A stretch of DNA of 64,000 nucleotides, taken from NCBI RefSeq assembly GCF_014805625.2, contig NW_023998416.1:17834877-17898876 (forward strand), written 5' to 3'. Each line of letters opens with the position of its first letter. Positions within the stretch are counted from its first letter, which is position 1. This document shows positions 45,554 to 57,525 of the stretch, piece after piece. Below the pieces are notes generated by a model. That model saw nothing but the letters and a program-made list of their open reading frames with translations, had not been told where the DNA came from and ran no database searches. A program made the translations under genes and the position numbers. This DNA is from Glossina fuscipes (taxonomy: Eukaryota; Arthropoda; Insecta; Diptera; Glossinidae).

Positions 45554-46185
45554 ATAATATTTTTGGGTTTTGTATGAGAAACAGAACTCGTAAGATCATT
45601 TTTCTATTTGCTCTTTACACAACTGAATCAAACATCTCTCCTAGATCATCATCCTATACGCATACATAAACACTTAAGTATATATGATATGCAATACATA
45701 CATATTTAATATAATGAAATTTATGAAACAAAAATAATTAAAAAATAATATTTATAAAGCAAAGCAAGCACTGATAAAATAAATTGAAAGAATTACTTTA
45801 TAAAGCAGAATTAAAATGTGTATACATATATATACATATATAAATAAAAAAAATATATATATATACTTTAAGTTAGCCAATAACATATGTGAAAAAATGT
45901 AGAAAACTATAAGATCTTTGAACCACAGAAAGTCCTTTAGAAACATTTACAGTTAAAGAAAATTAATTTTAAGGAAAAAGAAGAAAAATCAAGAAATATA
46001 TCCCGAAGTCAAAGGGACTAATTAGTAATTATTAATTTAGTTTCACGAATTCCGCTGATTTTTTTTTTTACAATATTTCTATATACAATATGATTACTAT
46101 AGCGAACCTACCCACGCGTACACCAACAAGTATAATTATATTACAATTTTTTTAGAAAAAAATAAAAATAAAATAAATAATCTGT
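45554..46185 (+). other. Btk29A: Presumed 3' UTR of Btk29A
   Basis: The sequence after the stop is AT-rich and without coding signal. Candidate AATAAA poly(A) signals lie near 45777, near 45842 and in the run around 46157-46178. The true cleavage site cannot be chosen from sequence. A (TA)n tract occurs near 45824-45866. Confidence 0.45.
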
Positions 46186-46597
46186 TTAACGAAAGTGAAT
46201 ATGTATAGAGTAAAAAAACCAAGCAGATATGTTAAAAGAAATTTTTTTAATATATGTTAAAAACATAAAGCTGCTAACAATTGAGCATTTTTTTTTTTTT
46301 GCGCTTAAAAAAATTTTTATTCACATCTTTGCTCTAAATACTAGATAAAATTTGTGCTTATTTATCCTCTTTAAATGTACGCATAAGCGCAGCAGAACAA
46401 CTAAAAGAAAATATGATAAATGATATAAATTTTTATAAGAAGATTTAAGACATATATATATATATATATAAATGATTTTTTTTTTATAAATTTTTTTACG
46501 TTCTTTGAAATCAATACAAAGCAAAATATAAGTAAGCGTTGGCTTTCAAACCGCTCATCGGTTTACATGCATAACCTACTGATTGCAATGTTAGTTG
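46186..46597. other. No recognisable gene
   Basis: AT-rich sequence with T runs and a (TA) tract near 46452-46469. Confidence 0.5.
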
Positions 46598-46926
46598 TAC
46601 CCTACACCACTTGTACTACCTTCGGTATATTAAGCTTGTGCTGAACGTGTGTACAACACCTAAAAGACTTGGAATTGACCCAACTTTTATTATATCGATC
46701 TAGGCTTATATGTCCGTCTGTCCGTCGCGATTTTTGTGTTCAAGCTACAAGCCGTAATTTTTGGGATATTGTAAGAAAATCGGGCGGTGTGTCTTGGTCG
46801 ACAGACGAACATTAAGAGACGCTGTTCGAATTGGTCCACTTTTTGCGCTACTTCCAATTTCTTCCGCTTTATCTTTAGAAGTCGTTTTATGAGTGCTGCA
46901 CATATTAAATGATGCGGTGTAGGGTA
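46598..46926. mobile_element. 329-base MITE-like element with terminal inverted repeats
   Basis: The left end taccctacaccac (46598-46610) and right end gcggtgtagggta (46914-46926) are inverted copies matching at 12 of 13 bases. Internally it carries gtatattaagcttgtgctga, the acacctaaaagacttgg segment and gtccgtctgtccgtc, the same order as the copy at 55538. It has no coding capacity. Confidence 0.75.
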
Positions 46927-49014
46927 TTTAGTGACTAGTCGGGTTCCACTATAGTATTTATACTTGTTTTTTAATTAATTTTTACAATTCTTAAAAAAAT
47001 ATATAACATTTTTTTTTTGAAATTTTACAATTATATTCTATGAAGAACAAGAGAAATATAAAACTGCCAGTAATATCCATCCATTTTTGCTCATAGCGCT
47101 TAAGTATCCTTGACCGAAATAAGTGATAAAGTAAACCAACATGATCGAGCGACTAGGGTGAACGGTGCAATATTTCCTACGCGTAAGCCTTTATAACGTT
47201 TGTAATTAGGTTTGAATCACGGATCCGCTTATAGTTATGGCCCTACTTTTTTACGACGTTGACTTAGCTTGACACGAATTTTGATTATTTTTTTTGAAAC
47301 TATTTGTCTTCTTACCATTTATATTCGGCAAGATTCTTTCTCGTTCGAATCGAATTTAAGTCAGAGTAAAATTTCGAAAGTAGACAGTAACTCTTTACAG
47401 CGCTTCATTTAAGTGATATAAGCGTTTCCCACAATGTTTTTTTTTTTTTGCCCTTCATCATCTTTAGAAAACACTCAAAATTTATAAAAAGGAATTTCAG
47501 CCAGCAATGCTATTGGTAGGTTTTTTTAAAGGCCCCAAGCATTGAGAACACGCTAACGTTCAGCATTTCCTTAAAATCAAAAAACTTTTTTGGACCGAAT
47601 ATAACCTTTTTTTTTAAATAAAAATATTCAGATGTTCCCACAAGTCAAGGGAATCGCTCTGAGTCGCTCTGAGCTCAAACTTGTTACTAATAAGGTTCCC
47701 GCAGTTCGTGCTCACTGACGTCCCTCAGCACCCGCTGAAGTTCGTCTTCGATTTTGATGGTTAGTGTAAATTATTGGGACGCCGCGTAAGTTCTCGCTTT
47801 TTTTTCATAAGGAAGCAACTTTTAGCATGAATTGTAGAATGAAATGTCGATTTCTCAAGGATTGCGCAATCAGCTTTAAGCGATAGTTTAAGTTATCTCA
47901 TTTTAAAATTTTTTATATGCGTTCCATTTGTTAATTTCTTTATTTTAAAATCTTTTTCTGAGCTTCGAATATTTGGCAATCAGAGTCTGCCGTGAGCTTT
48001 ACTAATTCTAATCGCTAATGTTATTATTTTATGAAGTTCTTTGACATTTGTATTCACATAAGAAAGCTTGAAGATCCGGATTTCCCTTAGTTTTTATGAA
48101 ATCGCATAACAAACCAAAGCTTTTTATTTTGGCAAAGAGTTTATTGCTTTTAGAAAACATCTGAAAATGTTAAAATCTTTCAAGGGTTAAGTAAATTAAT
48201 TAAAACTTTGATGTTAATACGTAACAATAGCATGTAGATCAGAGCCTATGCATGTGAACATAAGATGAAATGTTTTCAAACAGGCGACTTGCCAACTCGT
48301 ACACATAATTTTTGTGATTTAATTTTATTTTATTATTTTTTTTTCTGCCTTTTTTTCTTAATTACTTAAAGAATCTTCGTTTGATTATTTTCATCCCGAA
48401 TTTTGTAAAAGAAGTTTAATAGTAATTGAAGAATTTTATTTGCAAAATATTTTTTGGGTTTTCGTAGGTATTACTATCAGTATAATTAAAGTTTTTTAAA
48501 AGTTCAATGTCATTGTAGATTGCATTAAAATAAAAAAAAAAAGAAAAGAAATAAATATGATAAAAAAAGACGCAAAAAATATTACTTTATTTCCTTTCAT
48601 TTTTTTTTTCTTTGTAAATTTTAAGCTTTAATAATTTTTAGTTTAATTTGAAAATAATTTTTTTATGTATTATTTTTGAACAACTCTTACGAATACAAGT
48701 AATAAGTATAAATAAAAAATTTTCTTTTAAAATTTTAATTTGCATTTTCTTTTTTTATTTTTTTTTTTATTCAAATTTATTTCAAGTTTCTAAATTAGTT
48801 TATTACCTGTCCTTTGCTACAAATTGCGATCAGTGAAAAGAAAGAGAAGTTATTCAGGCTCTTGCGAACCGACACGTCAAAAGCAAATTTTGTATCCACT
48901 GGTTCTTATATGTTGCTATTATTTTACCCAAATCCTAGCCGAACTTTGGTCGTTGATATGATGTAAATTTCCTTTTAAACATCCCTAGCAGATGTTCTCG
49001 TATGCTTTAACACA
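46927..49014. other. No recognisable gene
   Basis: AT-rich. A 10-base unit tcgctctgag is doubled at about 47652-47671. Confidence 0.45.
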
Positions 49015-49747
49015 TTACTCAATAAGTCTCCATTCTGACACATATATGGCATCACTGCTGACAGACCTAAAGAATGGTATAAGCAACACGTGTGAAAATT
49101 TTATGACATTCGGTCCATTAGTTTACAGGTTATAGTTGTTTTAGGAATGCTACTTTCAAAACAATGGAAAAATCAGAATTTCGTATGCTGATTAAAAAAC
49201 TTTTGATGAGAAAAAGTAGCGCTCACAATCCGCTTTGGCTTGAAAGATGTTATATAGCGACTCTTGTCTGAACTGTTGAGTAGTTTGCTAACTTTAAACA
49301 CAGTCGTATTGACACTGATGATGTACAACGCTCTAGCCGCAAAGTCAACTTGCGTGAGGTAGTTAACACTTTGAAGATGCCAGAAGGCAGTCTATTTGCT
49401 GTTTTGCATGAACTTTTGTCCAAGAGAAAGCTGCGTTCAAAGTGCTGCTTGACACTGTTGAGGGCAGTACGTGACTATGGATGAAGCATGGGCTCATTAA
49501 TGCTCTCCAGAGGCAAATTGGCAGTCGGCTGAGCGAAGAGCTTCAGGGCGATATGTTACAATGGACGAATCATGAACTCATCGGCTGAGTGGGCTGCAAC
49601 CGCTAATGGCCGCCCAAGGCGACCAAAAAAAGTACTCGTATTTAAACAACTGTAACCTATACTAGTCAGAATGCCATGAAGTTCTCACACGTATCCTTTG
49701 AAGGTTGGTACTGCTGCTATGTATCACACCGAAGACTTATTGAGTGA
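49015..49747 (+). mobile_element. Broken mariner transposon with both ends
   Basis: Terminal inverted repeats ttactcaataagtct (49015-49029) and agacttattgagtga (49733-49747) match at 14 of 15. From ATG 49164 the frame reads MEKSEFRMLIKKL, then NFKHSRIDTDDVQRSSRKV, LREVVNTLKMPEGSLFAVLH and KLRSKC, all typical of the mariner N-terminal half with its helix-turn-helix. The TMDE-W segment around the first catalytic Asp is recognisable, and seems to appear twice, near 49475 and 49561. The remaining catalytic part is missing. Stops and frameshifts make it inactive. It is about 733 bases, against roughly 1.3 kb for an intact mariner. Confidence 0.85.
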
Positions 49748-52280
49748 GTTGATATAATATTATTGATCCAACAATCGCAGAAATTGAAAGAGTGTTTTTT
49801 CAAATAAAAAGCTCTGGGCGTACCACTCTGTTAAAGAGTCAACGTTAAGCAAATATTTCACTTTCTTATCTGTTTTAGTTGATATCTGAGTGAAATTTTA
49901 GTAAGTAATTGAAGCTCTCTACTACTTTTTGTAAGACGCGATTTCAAAAATAAATTTCAATTGAAAAAATTCAAAAGGCTTTTTTAAATGGCTGCCCGGC
50001 ACAGATCTGGATTAGAATAGATAAATCTGTAGAGGATTAATGTAAGCATCAAATATAATTTATTTAGAAAATTCCGATCCTTCGGTTCTTTATATTTTTG
50101 GACTAATGCTGAAGTGTCAGAAATTTTTAATTAGTTTAGGATTAAGATTGAAGCTAAAATAATTAAGGTAAATGAAATAGTTTTCCAAAATATATTTAAG
50201 AAAAAATCAACGGTTTCAAGAGCAATGTAAATTCTCGCCAGACATTCAGATCGCTTGGTGGCCGTTAAATAAGCCGGGAATTTGTACCACGATCTACATT
50301 TCATTCTTTTTCATTATTTTCGCGCTCCTCTTTTCTTTCCAAATTAATATGTACAGGCGTCACCTGCTTAATACGATTAACTTGCACCGGGCTGTGTCGA
50401 AATTTTTTTATTTTTTTACATAAACTAAAGTATTACATAGAATAGCATAGCTTCACAAGTGTCGTGATAAGCGGGGAGATGCCTGTACACAGTGTATAGT
50501 CTATTATAACATAACTGTGGAGAAGACAAGAAGAAAGAAGTGACCTTGGTTTAGGATTTTGAATCATGTCTTTGGTAATTAAAGGCGATGTTTGGCTATC
50601 TTATAAAGACGTCAGGAAATCATCCCAAGGTGCTTGTACAAAGAAGCCGCTACGAGCAATAATCCTCTCTTTTCTTCCAATAAACAATAAGTGTTGTTGA
50701 GCGACATAGGATTTAGAATCAGCGTATCTGAGCGTATCCAGAGATCTCTGCGTCTATGCTGCTGTTCGTTTATTTATGCTTCTTGTGGTGCGCTATGTAT
50801 TTACTCATTTTTTTACAACGATCATACCTCCTTCCTGTTTGCGCTTCGATCGCTAGTCTTCTTCTTTGTGATCCACCAACATATTTTTAGTTTGTCCACT
50901 CATGAGTTCATCTCTTCTTTACGACTTGCGACGACCTTTTCTCCGGTCATTTGCTCATCACTTATCTATTTCCACGCCGTTAGCGCGCTCTGTGTCCGTC
51001 CAACTAATCGACCCTCTATTCTATCGCATCTCTACCACTTAGTCAATAATGTGACCGCCTTTTTGTGCCTTTGCCTTTTAATGACTTCTACTTTCTTTTA
51101 TATTGGATAGAGAATTTTAAGAATTCGGCAATAGCGTTATCCCATTTCTAATGCAATGTATTTTCAAAACATTGATTTTTGTATGATTTGTGAGTATTTG
51201 AATTGAAATGTCGCCAATTTTCAAATAGAAGATAAGCCGATTTAAATTAACTTATCGACAAGTAGTGGCTACAGATGGTAGAAAAGTCAGTTAGCAGTTT
51301 GTAAAGCAAATTGTGAGAAAAAAGAGTCGTCACATAAATCTTGACAACTGGAGGAAACTACTGTTACTTGATTTTTTTGCGCCCAAGTTAGAAAAACCAG
51401 TGCTTAATTTTAGAAACTATCTACAACTGTTTTTTGCTTATACCAATTAAGTGCCTTTCAAACAGACTCCTTCTTGTGTTGCCAAATCTTTTCAACTCAT
51501 TTGTGAATAAAACGAAAACCTTGAGGGGAAGAATATATAGTAAGGCAGGGTTAGAGGTACATAATCAAGCCCTTGTTTTCGGGGTTTCCAAATTTTAATA
51601 TTTGCAGCAATTTGTGCGTTTTCTCTTAATAATTCACCTTAGGATTTTACTAAGCAAATAATCAGTAATAATGGTTACGTACTCTTCTAAAGCGTGTTTT
51701 GAGATGTTTTAAAGCAACGAAATTCTCACGAAGTGATGTGGTCATTTTTCGTCGTCAGCTAACTGTTCATGTAATATTAACGATCTGCAAATCAAACCGA
51801 CCACTAAGCTTGAGTTTGCAGTGCAAGCGAAAGCGTTTTCCGAAAATATAAAGCCTCCTCGATAGATGATGCAATATTTTGATTTTTTATAAGAATACAC
51901 TTTTAAACCCTTAGGCCCTAAAAAGAATTGCTACCAATTGAAAGCTTCTATGGATATTACACAATCATTTGGAAAACATTGATCGATTCACTTCAAGACT
52001 ACCAAAGAAGTGATATCTTCTTTTTTTCAACTTACAGGTCGCAATTTTGAAAATATTTTGATAAAACCCAACACGCCGATGTGTTTTGACCCAAGGATGG
52101 ACGCTGTTGCAATTGGACTACTCTTTTGGCGCCTTCTCTTATGACATCTTATTGTAACAAGTCTTTATATGAATAACAGTATTAAGCAAAGTGACGGCAC
52201 GAAATTTAATAATGGACCATGGCCTTGCATTCTTGCTTCTTTTTTTCTTTATCATTTATTTGGGGAATATTCCCTATTAA
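49748..52280. other. No recognisable gene
   Basis: Contains a 139-codon + ORF (50691-51110), hydrophobic and Cys/Ser/Phe-rich, without known domain or splice context. Otherwise AT-rich. Confidence 0.4.
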
Positions 52281-52424
52281 GGCGTATAGACCCGGTGATC
52301 GTCATAGACAAAGAAGAGCATAAAGACGAATATACTACTACTTACCATATGCTACCCACACTGGGAATTAACCCTGGGTGTGCCAACTAATAGGCGCGAT
52401 TTTTTTCTACTAAGCTATGCGATG
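52281..52424 (-). repeat. tRNA-derived SINE-like element, copy 2
   Basis: On the minus strand: A-box-like gcatagcttagtag, then gttggcacacccagggttaa with B-box-like ggttaattccc, then a short body with atgacgatcaccgggt that parallels the tail of copy 1. It is shorter than copy 1. Confidence 0.55.
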
Positions 52425-53579
52425 TTAATAATCGACCTTGGAATGCCAATAAGATTTAATGGGTAACATTTTACAATAGGAATAGGTGCAGAACACTTCA
52501 ATTTGAGATACAAACCTGCTACACTAAACTTGAGACACGGGCACTTATGTTTGAGGTCCCTCCCCGTATTTTGGATTTCTTGTGGAAAGTAACCCTTTAT
52601 ATGCTCATAAGGTCCAATCGGGAAGCGGGTGAGAAATTTAATTAAAGAACGTGGCCAAATATTTAATATATATATATATTTTATTTTAATTATTATATTT
52701 TTATGTTCCGTTGAAGCTTTCAGTGAGCGTTAAAAGTACGACTTAGTTGAATTTATAATAAATTTCTGGATGACACAATTATTTTTATTTTCTAATCGAA
52801 AAATACCAGAAATTTCCATTTCAGTCAGATATATTTGCACCAAGGTTGCCAATTCCAGTTGGATTTACCGGTACGCAAAGCCTTCGATTTTAGGCAAATT
52901 TCTTATATTTGCGTGCATTTATCATCCAAAACGATTCAATTCACTAAATCATATATATTTGAAAACTAAGCTGAATACTTTGATTTTCGCTATGACTTTT
53001 TAGAAAAATTAAATTAATTAAATAGAAACTCGGATCATAACATTTTAGGCCAACATATGTCTATCTATTATCCAATTAGAATAAAATATATCTCACATTT
53101 ATTAATTATATATATGTGTATGTATAACGAAAACTATGTATAAATTGTACCAATTACCGGATGGCATTTATAAAAATAATTAATTAAGAATGAAAAAAAA
53201 AAAAACTTAAATTTTTATTAGCATCTAGGATAATGAAAATTTTCAAAACACAATGCATTTAAAATAATTCAACTGAAATTAAATGGTGATATACAATATG
53301 AGTTAGTAAAGAAAAAGAGAAACACAGAATAAAAATTTGAAAAACCACTTAACGGTAAAAATATGTTTAAATAAATTTTAAGATAAATGTAATGTAAAGA
53401 AAAAAAAAGAAACAACAACAAAAACAAAAGCGAAAAATAAACATTAAATTACATACATTTATATATAAAAGACAAATTCTATAAAAATCATTGCAATGAT
53501 GAATTGAAACGCTTCCACTTCTTAAATGCGCCACAAGGAGCAGAACGCTCCTTGTAAAATATAAAAATGATTGGTCGGA
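52425..53579. other. No recognisable gene
   Basis: AT-rich with (TA) near 52668-52679. The ORF at 52770-53003 has no known domain. Confidence 0.45.
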
Positions 53580-53735
53580 GACTTTACACAATATATTACG
53601 TATATATATCAGCTTGAGGGATTTGCATATTTTTCTATATGTCTGCCCTTTGTCCTTTAACACGCTGACTTCGTCGCGAGTTTCCAGAAAATCAATCAAC
53701 TTGTATTGCATTTTTGCGCTCCCCGCCGATGACAA
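53580..53735 (-). pseudogene. Possible Tc1-like transposase N-terminal fragment
   Basis: The minus frame begins MSSAGSAKMQYKLIDFLETR and then reads EVSVLKDKGQTYRKICKSLKL. The latter looks like the first helix-turn-helix of Tc1-type transposases (usual pattern: hydrophobic-LKxxGxSYRxIAxxLxxS). The match fades after about 50 codons and the rest of the ORF is low-complexity. Confidence 0.4.
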
Positions 53736-54299
53736 AATACTATATTTGAAATATTAACGAAAATAAAAAAAGTAAATAAAGCAAAGTAAAATGACGCGGT
53801 CCGATGAGCACATTTGCTGTCACCCGAATTCTACGGATGTGGCAGTCAACGTGCTAAAATTACGTTTGAAAGTCAAAAAGTTGTGTTCAAAACATCTCAA
53901 ATTTGTTTTGTATCGGTGCAATCAAAGGTCAATTCATGGTTGTCGATGGATGTCAACTGAACTCAATCTATAGCAATTTTTCATTTGATAAGGGAGGGAG
54001 TCGATAATCCACGATTGCCGCGTTTACCCAGTGTCAATAATTACAAATTGATCCCAGGTAAATTTCGTAGATTTCGCAAATTTATTTTCGGTTCTATTTA
54101 AATATCGTAAAAAATCATGATTTTCTTACGATACCTATATTCCCCATATATAAAATGTTTTTTTCTTTAATAAAATTTGAAAACACGTAGATGAAAATTA
54201 TGATTTGTCGTAGTCACCTACAAGCTGTTACCAAGCAGCAAGAGAGATAATGAGATTTGAATACGATAAGATGCACGAAGGGTGTAGCTGCACTCACTT

Positions 54300-54640
54300 T
54301 TGAAGTGGAACGATGGATGACATCAAACTCTGAATTGACTTGAGTATATCCGCCTATCCGTCCGCCTATCCTTGTGGTTGTAACATCAAGCCCTAAAAAT
54401 ATCGGCTTCAGCTTCGGCAAAAACATTGCAAGCACTTGCAGGTTGACTGGCATTGAAAATGGGCACATTTGGTCGGAGGACACGCCTACAGTGCAACTGA
54501 GAGCATATCCACTTGCTGGCTTTTTCGCTCATGCACTGGCTAGAAACTACAACAAACACGCGATGGGCACGTAGTTTCTACAGAAATGAAAAGAGACAGC
54601 CAGCGCCCCCAAATCCTGTAGAGTATGGAAGTTTAAGTAG
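54300..54640 (+). repeat. Short dispersed repeat copy, left-half type
   Basis: tatccgcctatccgtccgcc is followed by gttgtaacatcaagccc, aaaacattgcaagcacttgc, gcattgaaaatgggcac and gaggacacgcctac. The same blocks occur in order at 60270-60360 and 61450-61560. Confidence 0.7.
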
Positions 54641-54943
54641 AACAAGGGCGGTGGTTATAAAAGTTTCGCTCATACTCAAATATAATTTTCTTACTTGCTA
54701 TTTTAATTTTTTATTTTCAAGTTGCTTAAGTGCATGCTTTAAAGCTTTTCTCCGCCCTGTTTAAATTCTTACTACTATTCATATGCCTAGGCTGTTAATG
54801 AAATATTGTTACAATAAATTAAGTCCCCGATGAAATTTCTTTCAAATTTGGGGTCGTCTCTTCATTCGATATTCTTCTATGCAGTAGCAGTCACACAAAC
54901 AAACCCATTGAATACACGATTTACCTCGTTTCCTACTCTTTTC

Positions 54944-55150
54944 ACCAAGCCAAGTAGTTAAGAACCGCGACTGAATGTAATCCTCAGTGCGGCGAACCAT
55001 GCTTGAATTACGATTGCTACACATTCGCAGCTATAATGATTCGGCAAAGGCATAGCAAAAAAAAACATAAATTTTTTCTCTCTGACCATCTCTGTGGCTT
55101 CATACGTGTTGGAGACATCCCCTGGATGGCTGGTGATAAAAAAGTAAAAA
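54944..55150 (+). repeat. tRNA-derived SINE-like element, copy 3
   Basis: The head agccaagtagttaagaaccg is followed by gaatgtaatcctcagtgc, and the tail by ctctgaccatctctgtggc and acgtgttggagacatcccc. The tail block matches copy 1 closely in reverse complement. The head is shortened. Confidence 0.55.
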
Positions 55151-55537
55151 TACAAACAAACCTCTCAATCAAATCAAATAGAGCATGTTGACTAATTACT
55201 GAAAATATTTTAATTTCTTCTTTATATCAATTAACTGTATCTAGTACGTGCATTTCCTAACAATACATTCTCAGTATCGATCGATCGAGTCGAGACCTAT
55301 AAATGGAAATGCAAAAATTACGATCGGGTTCACTCGATATCGAGTCCAGTAAATTGGCCTTTTTAAAACGAATCCATCAAATTGTAGTTAATGTTTTCAT
55401 TGGCGTGTTTTTTTTTTTTCTTAAAAGAGTGAATTATTTATGCACTTTCCAAATAAATCGTTCATGTATAGTGTGCATGTGTGTAAACGTAAATAAATTA
55501 TTGCGTGTTGCGTCGTACGCCATTTGTGGGACAAGGG

Positions 55538-55815
55538 TGTATTAAGTTTGCGCGGATCTGTGCAGCACCCAGAAGGACTTCGCATCGATACACCTTTTAC
55601 TAAGCTCGCCTGTCCGCCTATCCGCAACTTTGTTTCCTTTTCTTGTGTTCAACCTGGAGACAGAGATGTTTTGATGAAATTTGGTACATTGACGTGCCTT
55701 GACGTAAAGACGGAAGTTGTAGGTTGGGAAATGATTCGGATCAGAACATTTTCTCAATCACTTTCCACCTTTCCGCCTTACTTTGAAATGCCGATATACT
55801 AATAACTGTAGGGTG
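55538..55815 (+). repeat. Short dispersed repeat copy
   Basis: gtgtattaagtttgcgcgga and agcacccagaaggactt match the start of the element at 46598. The copy continues through cctgtccgcctatccgc to ctgtagggtg, a mutated right end. Confidence 0.65.
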
Positions 55816-56766
55816 AATGGTAATGATGGGTCGTGCTCTACTGTAACGTTTTTACACGTCTTATGAAAAAAAAATTTTTTTTGTTACAACTTGAAATTGT
55901 GTCGTTCTTCAGAGCTGTAGTGACATGTAGTCTTTTTAATATTCATATCACAGCCAGCTTTGAGGAGCGATACGGTTTTAAATGAAAACTACTCTAAGTG
56001 AAGTGAAAATGATTGAAAATAAGATTTGTAGGAACGCCGGATGAATAATAATAACAATAACAATCATACATAGGTGATAACGTTTATGTTCATGGTTGAA
56101 TTATCTAAAAGTGTGTAGGAAAAATATCGTTGAAATGTATGTAAAATGCATCTGATTATTATATGAATAATTATGAAATTGACCCCAACGTGTTCTCATT
56201 GCGACAAAGACAGTCTTTGTGTGTGGTTGTTAGTAGCTAACTTAAAAAATATTGAGCCTTTAGAAGAGTCATGTATTTACATTTACTATTAGTTATATTA
56301 ATAGACGCAGACGACGCAGTTTTTTGAATCTTACGAATATTGCTAGCATTGCCATTACTAGGCGCAATATATTTATGTCACTAAGCGATATTCATTAGTG
56401 AACTTGGAATTTTTTTCATAATAAATTGAAATTCAATGAACCGTCAAGCCATTGGAAAGATGCAATGTTAATGATGACGCCCAATCTCAATTTTCATCAT
56501 AAGCGAGTGGTTTGAAATATGCATTTTTTTTTTTTTTTTATGTATAGCATACGTGTGCACACACTTAGCCATTCAAATATTTATATTTAGTTTACTTTAT
56601 CAGCTTAATCAAAATGAAGCATGCACTTTATGGAATTGTGTGTATAAACAAAGCTTGTCATGTACGAAGGTACGTTTGTGCATATGAAAGCTATCTGCGA
56701 TTGCTTGTCTACCTGTCAACATAGCTGACCTTAAAAAGCAATTTTGAGAATCTTGTTACCTTACGT
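55816..56766. other. No recognisable gene
   Basis: AT-rich, T run at 56525-56539. No coding signal. Confidence 0.5.
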
Positions 56767-57525
56767 TTGCCGCACACGTCATCGCAAAAGAAAACATCAG
56801 AAGCAAAAGTCAAATTGGTTTTGAGTCGAATATTTCAATGCTCGCCAACTACATTAACACACTTCAACAAATTTACTGCGTCACACCTTATTACCTATGT
56901 AGGGGAGAGATGGGGGTGCATACGAGAACCCTTTACGAAAGACTTCGCCCCTTAAAAACGAACTTTTAAGTTTCTCTATAAAAGTAATTTTTTAAATTTA
57001 TCCGAAGGTTTGGGAAACCACAAGGAAAGGGAAATTTACTTTATTGTGGCGATAGTTACTTTATTGTGGAAATTGCCTTTGAAAAGTACCTGCATTGCTT
57101 ATCAAAGTTCCCATGAGCTTCCATTTGCTGTGATTGCAAGCACTTCGAAAGGCGAACGGTTGGATTTCGTGGTAATTACAAGCAAGATATACAACTTCGG
57201 AGGTCGATCGTGTTGTCCTTGGAGAGCAGCGATTTCTGCGGTTTACATTTAAAGCAATATTATGCATAATAAACAAGATTTATCGTTCCATTCGCGAGAT
57301 TTAGAAATAAGCATCAGAGTCAATCTGCGGCTCTCTATGCCTCTCTTATTGGAATGTTCACGTTGTCACAAAGCCTTAGCAAAATTTGAAAAAGATCAAA
57401 TACATTGCTTGTCGGTGACTACAGTAATTCATTCGGGTTTGAAAATAAGTGCAGTCCGTCCAGAATCACTTATTCAGGAAGCAAAAAGAAATCTAAGCAT
57501 TGCAAATATTGGAGTGGACCGATGA
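56767..57525 (+). pseudogene. Possible decayed coding region, one frame with few stops
   Basis: Three ORFs (56767-56955, 57010-57252, 57262-57525) lie in the same frame and are separated by only a few stops over 759 bases, with higher G+C than the flanks. No domain is recognised; a CSRCH and later HC pair occurs near 57355-57410. It could be an old gene or transposon relic, or chance. Confidence 0.2.

Noticed and set aside
50691..51110. 139-codon ORF, Cys/Phe/Ser rich
   Set aside because: Pyrimidine-rich strand gives long hydrophobic frames by chance; no domain, signal peptide logic or splice context could be shown.
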